Shown here: piece by piece, positions 1 to 5,012 of the stretch
Numbering within the stretch: position 1 is the stretch's first letter
Layout of the letters: each line of letters opens with the position of its first letter
From: CBDCWA01 sp046048295
Lineage (GTDB): Bacteria; Pseudomonadota; Alphaproteobacteria; Rhizobiales; Hyphomicrobiaceae
Direction of reading: 5' to 3'
NCBI GenBank assembly: GCA_046048295.1
Contig: JBJOGJ010000239.1
Span: forward strand, 1-5,905
Length of the DNA: 5,905 bases
Translations under genes and position numbers: made by a program
The notes under the pieces: generated by a model
What the model was told of the DNA's origin: nothing
What the model saw: the letters and a program-made list of their open reading frames with translations, nothing else
The model's database searches: none

Positions 1-52
1 ATGCGATCATCCTCATTTCAGTTGCTTGTCGGGAAACCATCGCCACCCGGCC

Positions 53-544
53 CTAGAGCGGAATGACGAGCAATGTATCTATGCTGCGGGAATCGAGGAC
101 AAGCGTACGCTCGGCGAACCTGAGCCGCCCTCCCTCTTCGACGATCCTATCGAACGAGCGACCTGCTGCAAACACCATCATGTCGCCCTCCACCATCGTC
201 CGCACGACAGCAAAGTTGGCCCGCGCCTTCCAGCCATCGCCGTCCCTGCCCGTGAGGCGCACGGCGCTCAGCAGATGGCAATAGACCTGTGGCTCATAGA
301 TGTTGGCGGTACGCATGGCACTGATGCGGTCGGCCATCATGGCGCGGCCGTCGCAATAGAGAACCGAGAGCGGCAGGCCGGCGGAGAAATTCTCGCGCGT
401 CGCCACGCGATAAACGGCCTTTTCCGTGAAAAACTCGGGCCATTCCTCAAGCTCGTCATCGTCGAGGCAATGCGCGTAGCGGGCATAAAGATCCTCCACG
501 CGTGGGCGCAGTGATAGGACTTCTCCGTCGTCTGCTGCCGTCAT
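53..544 (-). CDS. Ring-hydroxylating oxygenase small (beta) subunit, salicylate 5-hydroxylase / anthranilate dioxygenase type
   Basis: Small subunit of a Rieske non-heme iron aromatic-ring oxygenase; these NTF2-fold proteins hold the alpha subunits together in an alpha3beta3 hexamer in the cytoplasm and carry no cofactor. The 163-residue product has the family pattern as I remember it from salicylate 5-hydroxylase small subunits: a short helical N-terminus (VEDLYARYAHCLDDDELEEW), then FF, a YRV strand, a RENF-x2-GLPL segment, a DRI helix and a C-terminal beta sheet ending in VIPL. Length fits the usual 155-180. The gene lies directly downstream of the alpha gene on the same strand. The open frame reaches a TTG at 565 that overlaps the alpha stop, but a GGAGG at 553-549 sits 4 bases before the ATG at 544 (1 base before the ATG at 547), so I prefer 544. 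No terminator follows the TAG stop, so the operon may continue leftward. Family call is firm; substrate is not. Confidence 0.88.
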   Translation of the reverse strand: MTAADDGEVLSLRPRVEDLYARYAHCLDDDELEEWPEFFTEKAVYRVATRENFSAGLPLSVLYCDGRAMMADRISAMRTANIYEPQVYCHLLSAVRLTGRDGDGWKARANFAVVRTMVEGDMMVFAAGRSFDRIVEEGGRLRFAERTLVLDSRSIDTLLVIPL

Positions 545-561
545 CATTCCTCCGCCCGCCC

Positions 562-1800
562 TCAATATCCCATGTTCTCGCGCCAGGCCTTCCAGAAGCC
601 GCGCACCGCCGCCTCCGTAACGCGCGAGCCTTCGATGGCCTCGATCGTCCGTCCACCCATCGGCATTACGGTCTTTGCATTGCCGTCCGCCTTCGCCGCG
701 CGCTGCACCCAGCCGCCGACGACGCCGTCCTCCATGGAAATCATGCCGGCCGGGCCGACGAGATTGTTCACCTTGAGGCGCAGCTCCGTCATCTCTGCGT
801 CGTCGTCCTCGAAGCCGAGGATCGTCCAGACGAGTTCGCTCCGCTCTGGGCCTTTCGGCAGGAGCTGGCGCACGGCAAGCGCGTTCAGGATCTGCTGCAC
901 GACCAGCGTCGGGAACACAGTCTGTATGGCGTTGGTTATGGTGTCGCCAAGCTCGAGCTTGTGCTCCATAAGGCGAGCGTCCTGCAGCTTGTACTGGTCC
1001 TTGAATGACCTAATCTGCTGCCTTTCCTTGCCGGCCTCGTTATCGGCGATGTCCTTGCGCTGCGTGTAGCTCAGGTGATGCCAGCCATTGTCCGAGATCT
1101 TGACGCCACCGCTCATGTTGGGGCGAACCACGCCAAAAGTGTTGTGGAACACGTGCAACAGGCTCGCGTGGTAGGCGTCCTTGTTGTTCTCGGCATAGAG
1201 CTTCCAGTTATTCGGCAGAATCTGACTGTGGTAGCCAAGCACCTTAAGCGACTTCGAGAAGACACGGTCGATGTTCGCGGCAAGCTCGGCCCCGATATAG
1301 TCCCTGAACGGCGGCGTCTTATTGCTGAAGGTGCCGAAAACCATGCCGCGGCAGGTCTCGACGCGGAGCTTTTCTAGGCCATGCTCGGCTTGGTTGAAGT
1401 CGGCCGCGAGCCCACCTTTGCCGTCGACCCCGCGCTTGAAGGCAACCCCCATCAGGTCGCCTTTCAGGTCATACACCCAGTTGTGGTAGACGCAGGTAAG
1501 TTCCCGGACGTTGCCGCGCGGCTTGTAGCAGACGATCGCTCCCTTGTGGGCGCAGCGATTGACCATCGCGTTGACGGCGCCCGTCTCGTCCCGCACGACG
1601 ACCACGGGATTGTCGCCGACATAGGTGTTCTTGTAGTCGCCGGAATTCGGGATCTCGCACTCCAGGCAGAGGAAGTTCCAGACCGGGCCACGGAAGATCC
1701 GCTCCTGCTCGCGGGCATAGATGTCCGGGTCCGTGTAGACCCTGTAGGGGGCCCTGGAATTGTCGGCGTGGTCCCAAGCGAAATCCGTGTCGGCAGTCAT
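562..1800 (-). CDS. Rieske ring-hydroxylating oxygenase large (alpha) subunit, salicylate 5-hydroxylase / anthranilate dioxygenase-like
   Basis: Catalytic subunit that uses O2 and electrons from a ferredoxin/reductase to hydroxylate an aromatic ring. In the 412-residue product the Rieske [2Fe-2S] motif is intact: C83-x-H85-x17-C103-x2-H106. The mononuclear iron site is D208-A-Y-H211-x4-H216, with D358 in the MEDG segment as the likely third ligand and D208 as the likely bridge between the two centres. The C-terminal pattern (GFEDDDAEM, then VGPAGMIS) resembles salicylate 5-hydroxylase large subunit (NagG) and AndAc as I remember them. Substrate is therefore probably a salicylate-, anthranilate- or benzoate-like acid, by inference only. 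The frame stays open upstream to 1974, but the ATG at 1800 gives a family-typical N-terminus, has GGGGAG at 1817-1812 (11 bases upstream, rather far), and lies downstream of the predicted promoter. No ferredoxin or reductase gene is in view. Confidence 0.93.
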   Translation of the reverse strand: MTADTDFAWDHADNSRAPYRVYTDPDIYAREQERIFRGPVWNFLCLECEIPNSGDYKNTYVGDNPVVVVRDETGAVNAMVNRCAHKGAIVCYKPRGNVRELTCVYHNWVYDLKGDLMGVAFKRGVDGKGGLAADFNQAEHGLEKLRVETCRGMVFGTFSNKTPPFRDYIGAELAANIDRVFSKSLKVLGYHSQILPNNWKLYAENNKDAYHASLLHVFHNTFGVVRPNMSGGVKISDNGWHHLSYTQRKDIADNEAGKERQQIRSFKDQYKLQDARLMEHKLELGDTITNAIQTVFPTLVVQQILNALAVRQLLPKGPERSELVWTILGFEDDDAEMTELRLKVNNLVGPAGMISMEDGVVGGWVQRAAKADGNAKTVMPMGGRTIEAIEGSRVTEAAVRGFWKAWRENMGY

Positions 1801-1831
1801 GGCGGCTGGCGCTCCCCAGTTTGCTGGCGCA

Positions 1832-1860
1832 AGCCTAGAATGGGGTAGCCGCGAGGGCAA
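1832..1860 (-). promoter_or_regulatory. Predicted sigma-70 type promoter of the oxygenase operon
   Basis: On the minus strand, TTGCCC (1860-1855) and TAGGCT (1837-1832) are separated by exactly 17 bases. The -35 keeps TTG and the -10 keeps T1, A2 and T6, a moderate match of a type I expect in GC-rich alphaproteobacteria. Transcription would start near 1825 and give a leader of about 25 bases holding the GGGGAG ribosome site, which agrees with the ATG at 1800 and argues against the upstream in-frame ATGs at 1884, 1944 and 1974. Prediction from sequence only. Confidence 0.4.
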
Positions 1861-1883
1861 GGCTCGTATCCGGCTCCTTTCCA

Positions 1884-1912
1884 TTGACTTCCCGCCGCGT
1901 TTCAACGATAAA
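1884..1912 (+). promoter_or_regulatory. Predicted housekeeping promoter of rplU-rpmA
   Basis: TTGACT (1884-1889) and GATAAA (1907-1912) with a 17-base spacer make a good sigma-70 type promoter. The -35 matches five of six consensus bases (TTGACA) and the -10 four of six (TATAAT). It is the best plus-strand match I found in the intergenic region. The start site would lie near 1919-1920, leaving an rplU leader of about 128 bases. It is back-to-back with the oxygenase promoter, with 23 bases between the two -35 elements. Confidence 0.6.
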
Positions 1913-2047
1913 CCAGCCTTCGCGGGGGCTTCGGCCGGCCGCATAAGAGGCGCTGCCCGAGGTTCAGCCGGCATCAGGCCGGTACGGCAAAGCCCATCCC
2001 ATCAGGGTTGGCACCGCAGGGCGCGGAAAAGACAAGGAATTTGAAAC
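1913..2047 (+). other. rplU 5' leader region
   Basis: About 128 untranslated bases are predicted between the rplU start site and its ATG. The leader contains a short hairpin, CCGGC (1968-1972), loop ATCAG, GCCGG (1978-1982), and a GGC-TTCG-GCC mini-hairpin near 1927-1936. Both are short and not unexpected at this GC content. I recognise no riboswitch or known ribosomal-protein leader fold. Autoregulation by L21 is possible but unsupported here. Confidence 0.3.
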
Positions 2048-2362
2048 ATGTACGCTGTCATAAAGACGGGCGGCAAGCAGTATCGCGTCGCCCAGGATGA
2101 CGTGCTCACCATCGAACGTCTCGAGGGCGAGCCCGGCGGAAAAATCGAATTCAACGATGTGCTGATGGTTGGTGAGGGCGACAGCGTCAAGATTGGCGCA
2201 CCGCTCGTCGCCGGAGCCAAGGTCACCGCAGAGCTGGTCGAGCAGGGCCGCGCCAAGAAGGTCATCGCCTTCAAGAAGCGCCGCCGCCAGAACTCGCGGC
2301 GCAAGAAGGGCCACCGCCAGCACCAGTCGACCGTTCGCATCACCGAGATCGTCGGCGCCTGA
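2048..2362 (+). CDS. rplU: 50S ribosomal protein L21 (bL21)
   Basis: Structural protein of the large ribosomal subunit that binds 23S rRNA near L20. The 104-residue product shows the characteristic start MYAVIKTGGKQYRV, a central beta barrel (DVLMVGEGDSVKIGAPLV) and the basic signature around residues 73-94 (IAFKKRRRQNSRRKKGHRQ) that contacts rRNA. Length equals the standard bacterial form, with no C-terminal extension. The ATG is preceded by AAGGA at 2034-2038 with 9-base spacing. It is the first gene of the rplU-rpmA pair and is served by the predicted promoter at 1884-1912. Nothing unusual in the protein; identification is essentially certain. Confidence 0.99.
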   Translation: MYAVIKTGGKQYRVAQDDVLTIERLEGEPGGKIEFNDVLMVGEGDSVKIGAPLVAGAKVTAELVEQGRAKKVIAFKKRRRQNSRRKKGHRQHQSTVRITEIVGA

Positions 2363-2394
2363 GGGCTGCCGCGGACATTCAGAGGACCTGAGAG

Positions 2395-2664
2395 ATGGCA
2401 CACAAAAAGGCAGGCGGTTCGTCCCGTAACGGGCGTGACTCCAACCCAAAGTACCTCGGCGTAAAGAAGTACGGCGGTGAGCGCGTGATCCCCGGCAACA
2501 TCATCTGCCGCCAGCGCGGCACCAAATGGCACCCGGGCCAGAACGTCGGCATGGGCACCGACCACACCATCTTCGCCCTTGTCGAGGGGAAGGTGGAATT
2601 CAGAACCAAGCAGAACGGCCGCGTCTACGTTTCCGTGATGCCAGCCGTCCAGGCAGCCGAATAG
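2395..2664 (+). CDS. rpmA: 50S ribosomal protein L27 (bL27)
   Basis: Large-subunit protein whose flexible N-terminal tail reaches the peptidyl-transferase centre and helps place tRNA. The 89-residue product begins MAHKKAGGSSRNGRDS and continues with KYLGVKKYGGE and the GTKWHPGQNVGMGTDHTIFA core, all diagnostic for L27. The N-terminus starts directly at the mature AHKKAGG tail, so there is no cleavable Firmicutes-type extension. AGAGGA at 2381-2386 lies 8 bases before the ATG. The gap to rplU is 32 bases with no terminator, so the two genes should be cotranscribed. The transcript is expected to end at the hairpin at 2784-2812. Confidence 0.99.
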   Translation: MAHKKAGGSSRNGRDSNPKYLGVKKYGGERVIPGNIICRQRGTKWHPGQNVGMGTDHTIFALVEGKVEFRTKQNGRVYVSVMPAVQAAE

Positions 2665-2783
2665 ACGGCGGGATGCAAGGCTCCCGCCAGACCGTCAAGG
2701 GTCTTCGGCGGCGAGCCAGCCAGGGCAACAGGGCCATTTGAGCCTGCTGCCTCCCTCTCCGGCTCGACGCAGAACGAACGACC
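2665..2783 (+). other. Structured 3' UTR of rpmA, possible sRNA
   Basis: There is no gene between the rpmA stop and the terminator. Just after the stop is a 7-bp perfect stem, GGCGGGA (2667-2673) with TCCCGCC (2682-2688) and an 8-base loop, extendable by GAC (2664-2666) with GTC (2694-2696) across a bulge. No T-run follows, so it is not an intrinsic terminator. A second weak stem, GAGCC (2740-2744) with GGCTC (2761-2765), displays a pyrimidine-rich loop containing CCTCCCTCTCC (2750-2760), which is complementary to Shine-Dalgarno sequences. With the downstream terminator this resembles a 3'-UTR-derived small RNA, but no promoter or processing site is identified. Confidence 0.3.
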
Positions 2784-2812
2784 AGGCGGTGTCAACCACC
2801 GCCTTTCGTTTT
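2784..2812 (+). terminator. Rho-independent terminator of rplU-rpmA
   Basis: A perfect 8-bp stem, AGGCGGTG (2784-2791) with CACCGCCT (2797-2804), a 5-base TCAAC loop and the T-rich tail TTCGTTTT (2805-2812) form a textbook intrinsic terminator. It lies about 120 bases after the rpmA stop and only 28 bases before the next start codon, so it separates the abundant ribosomal-protein transcript from the acetyltransferase-obg genes or attenuates read-through into them. Confidence 0.85.
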
Positions 2813-2840
2813 GGAAAGGCGCGAGAGATGGAGTGGGAAG

Positions 2841-3425
2841 ATGTTCCACGAGCTTCTGCGTGACGACGTGTTGCGTATCGAGACCCAGCGCCTATGGCTC
2901 AGGTGGCCCGAGACGGGCGACGCCCGGGCGCTACAGGAAATCGCCTCCCACCGGGCGGTGGCTGAGATGACAGCGTCCTGGCCGCACCCGCTGCCGAACG
3001 GCGAGGCGGCGCGACGCATTTGCCGGATCCGACAGTCGAACGCCGAGGGCCGGTCGGTCGTCATGGCCATCGAGCGCAAGCGGCGTCCCGCTTGGTTCAT
3101 GGGCCTCGTCAGCCTACACGACCTCGGCACAGGCCGTGCCGGAGTTGGCTACCTCGCAGGGGCTCACTTTTCTGGCCAGGGTCTGATGACCGAGGCACTC
3201 GGGGCGCTTCTCACGTTCGTGCTACCGCTCTCGAGCTCCGATATCATCGAAGCATCGGTGCGCACGGACAACCCGGCGTCCCGGCGGGTGCTGGAGAAGT
3301 GCGGCTTCACGTGGACAGCTTCGGGTCCGATCGACGCGCCGGCCAGGGCCGGTAAGCGGCTTGCAGTGGATCACTTCCGGCTCAAGGCCGGTCGTGTCGC
3401 CTGGAGCCGAAGGATTGCCGCATGA
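2841..3425 (+). CDS. GNAT-family N-acetyltransferase (RimJ/RimL-like), first of a tandem pair
   Basis: Cytoplasmic acetyl-CoA-dependent acetyltransferase of the GCN5-related RimJ/RimL branch; substrate unknown. The 194-residue product opens with the family pattern ETQRLWLRW (residues 14-22), has a beta-strand stretch VGYLAG, the acetyl-CoA pyrophosphate-binding segment FSGQGLMTEAL (110-120), and the C-terminal TDNPASRRVLEKCGF (142-156) in which the Asn-Ser-helix packs on the cofactor. The open frame runs back to a TTG at 2811, but that codon lies in the terminator T-run; the ATG at 2841 has GGAG at 2830-2833 with 7-base spacing and is the better start. Its stop overlaps the next start as ATGA. 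No good promoter was found between the terminator and this gene, so read-through or an upstream weak promoter must drive it. Confidence 0.9.
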   Translation: MFHELLRDDVLRIETQRLWLRWPETGDARALQEIASHRAVAEMTASWPHPLPNGEAARRICRIRQSNAEGRSVVMAIERKRRPAWFMGLVSLHDLGTGRAGVGYLAGAHFSGQGLMTEALGALLTFVLPLSSSDIIEASVRTDNPASRRVLEKCGFTWTASGPIDAPARAGKRLAVDHFRLKAGRVAWSRRIAA

Positions 3426-3961
3426 CAGGCGGGGCGGAGTTGCAGACCGCGCGGTTGCTGCTTCGCCCGCTCACCACGCGGGATGCGGAAGCCGTTGCGC
3501 TGCATGCTGGCGATTTCGATGTGGCGCGAATGACGGCGCGCATCCCCCATCCCTACTCCATCACCGAGGCGTTTCGCTGGATTTCCAGCATCGCCGAAGA
3601 GGAGTTCGTAAGGGGCATCGCCTATGAGGGCGATATTGTGGGCGTCGCTGCATACGCCCGGGACGGCGAGAATGCCAGCGAGGCGGAAATCGGCTACTGG
3701 ATCGGCAAGCCGTTCTGGGGGCAAGGCATCGCGACGGAGGCTGCCCACGCGGTTGCCCTGCATGCCTTCGACGACGCGGGATTGAAGCGGCTGACCAGCA
3801 GCCACTTCACGGACAATCCGGCATCCGGAAACGTGCTCCGGAAGCTCGGGTTTCGCCAGACGGGCAAATGCAAGGTATGGTGCCAGGCGCGGCTGCAGGA
3901 GATCGAAGCCGTACAGTACGATCTCGTGCGGCGCAGATTGAAGAGGCTCAGGAAGCGATGA
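3422..3961 (+). CDS. GNAT-family N-acetyltransferase (RimJ/RimL-like), second of a tandem pair
   Basis: Acetyl-CoA-dependent N-acetyltransferase; 179 residues, substrate unknown. It has TARLLLRPLTTRDAEAV at residues 9-25, GYWIGKPFWGQGIATEAA at 91-108 with the canonical WGQGIATEA cofactor loop, and TDNPASGNVLRKLGF at 130-144. The end is strongly basic (RRRLKRLRKR, 170-179), which could contact RNA or an acidic partner, though this is inference. It aligns colinearly with the preceding gene in these blocks and in an HP-rich N-terminal segment (WPHPLPNGEA versus IPHPYSITEA), so the two are probably paralogues. AAGGA at 3410-3414 lies 7 bases before the ATG. Both ends overlap neighbours by ATGA, implying translational coupling with the upstream acetyltransferase and with obg. 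Confidence 0.92.
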   Translation: MTGGAELQTARLLLRPLTTRDAEAVALHAGDFDVARMTARIPHPYSITEAFRWISSIAEEEFVRGIAYEGDIVGVAAYARDGENASEAEIGYWIGKPFWGQGIATEAAHAVALHAFDDAGLKRLTSSHFTDNPASGNVLRKLGFRQTGKCKVWCQARLQEIEAVQYDLVRRRLKRLRKR

Positions 3962-5004
3962 AGTTCCTAGATCAGGCAAAAGTCTACGTGCGCTCCGGCG
4001 ATGGCGGCGCGGGCTCGGTCTCTTTCAGGCGCGAAAAGTTCATCGAATACGGCGGGCCGGACGGTGGCGACGGTGGGCGCGGCGGTGACGTGTGGCTCGA
4101 ATGCGTCGCGAGCCTCAACACACTGATCGACTTCCGGTACCAGCAGCACTTCAAGGCGAAGACAGGCGGGCACGGAATGGGGCGCGAACGGGCAGGAGCC
4201 AAAGGCGCGGACGTCGTTCTGAAGGTGCCGCCCGGAACAGTCGTACTCGCCGACGACCAAGAGACGATCCTGGCAGAACTGATCGAACCGGGCCAGCGCC
4301 TGCGCCTGCTCGCTGGCGGAAACGGCGGCTTTGGCAACGCCCACTTCAAGGGGCCGGTCAATCGCGCACCGCGACACGCCAACCCTGGCCTGCCGGGCGA
4401 GGAGATGTGGATCTGGCTGCGCCTTAAGCTAATCGCCGACGCCGGCCTCATCGGATTGCCGAACGCTGGCAAGTCGACGTTTCTCGCCGCCGTCTCCGCT
4501 GCCAAACCAAAGATCGCGGACTATCCCTTCACGACGCTGCACCCGAACCTCGGCGTGGTCGAGGCCGGCGAGACGTCTTTCGTTCTCGCTGACATCCCCG
4601 GCCTCATCGAAGGCGCGCACGAAGGGGCGGGCCTCGGCGACCGGTTCCTTGGCCACGTCGAGCGTACGAGCGTCCTCCTGCATCTCGTCGATGCCACTCA
4701 GGAGGATGTGGCGGCTGCCTACCGCACGGTGCGCGAGGAGCTTGCCCTCTACAGCGCCGACCTGGAGAACCGGACCGAGCTCGTGGCGCTCTCGAAATGC
4801 GACGCCCTCGACGAGGAAACGATTTCCGTGCGATCGGGCGCACTCGCGGCCGCGGCCGGTAGAACGCCGCTGCAGATCTCTTCCGTCTCGGGCCGGGGCG
4901 TCAGGGAAGCGGTCTTCGCGCTCTCTCGCGAAATCGCTGGCGAGAAAGCGCGGCGTGAGGCGGAAGGCAGACCCAAGACGGCTTGGCAGCCAAGCGTGAA
5001 GTGA
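3958..5004 (+). CDS. obg: GTPase Obg/CgtA, 50S ribosome assembly
   Basis: Essential P-loop GTPase that binds the 50S subunit late in its maturation and links it to growth and stress signals. The 348-residue product has the N-terminal glycine-rich Obg fold (GDGGAGSVSFRREKF, then GGPDGGDGGRGGD, residues 14-44) up to about 158, then a G domain: G1 GLPNAGKST (166-174), G2 around FTT (191-193), G3 DIPG (212-215), G4 SKCD (279-282) and G5 SSVSG (308-312). G4 departs from the usual NKxD by Asn to Ser. The C-terminus is only a short charged tail, without the OCT domain of some Gram-positive Obg proteins. The frame is open back to 3868 within the acetyltransferase gene, but MKFLDQAKVYV is the conserved Obg start; AGGA at 3950-3953 lies 4 bases before it. 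The ATG overlaps the upstream stop. Confidence 0.98.
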   Translation: MKFLDQAKVYVRSGDGGAGSVSFRREKFIEYGGPDGGDGGRGGDVWLECVASLNTLIDFRYQQHFKAKTGGHGMGRERAGAKGADVVLKVPPGTVVLADDQETILAELIEPGQRLRLLAGGNGGFGNAHFKGPVNRAPRHANPGLPGEEMWIWLRLKLIADAGLIGLPNAGKSTFLAAVSAAKPKIADYPFTTLHPNLGVVEAGETSFVLADIPGLIEGAHEGAGLGDRFLGHVERTSVLLHLVDATQEDVAAAYRTVREELALYSADLENRTELVALSKCDALDEETISVRSGALAAAAGRTPLQISSVSGRGVREAVFALSREIAGEKARREAEGRPKTAWQPSVK

Positions 5005-5012
5005 GCTCAAGA

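Noticed and set aside
502..1848. Long plus-strand open frames opposite the oxygenase genes (for example 502-1008, 572-1069, 1381-1848)
   Set aside because: They are antisense shadows of intact, clearly recognised oxygenase subunits in GC-rich sequence; their products match no family I know and have unnatural composition.
1921..1990. GGCCGGCC-rich short palindromes in the rplU leader as a repeat element or attachment site
   Set aside because: They are short, unrelated to each other and expected at this GC content; no copy occurs elsewhere in the window that I could see.
2667..2688. First hairpin after rpmA as the operon terminator
   Set aside because: No T-rich tail follows it; the hairpin at 2784-2812 has both the stem and the tail.
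2811..2840. TTG start for the first acetyltransferase at 2811
   Set aside because: The codon is part of the terminator T-run and lacks a ribosome site; ATG 2841 has GGAG 7 bases upstream.
3868..3957. Upstream extension of obg by 30 codons
   Set aside because: It overlaps the acetyltransferase gene out of frame, while the ATG at 3958 gives the conserved MKFLDQAKVYV start, has a ribosome site and forms an ATGA overlap.
3371..3979. 202-residue minus-strand frame opposite the second acetyltransferase
   Set aside because: It lies wholly antisense to a well-supported GNAT gene and has no recognisable domain.
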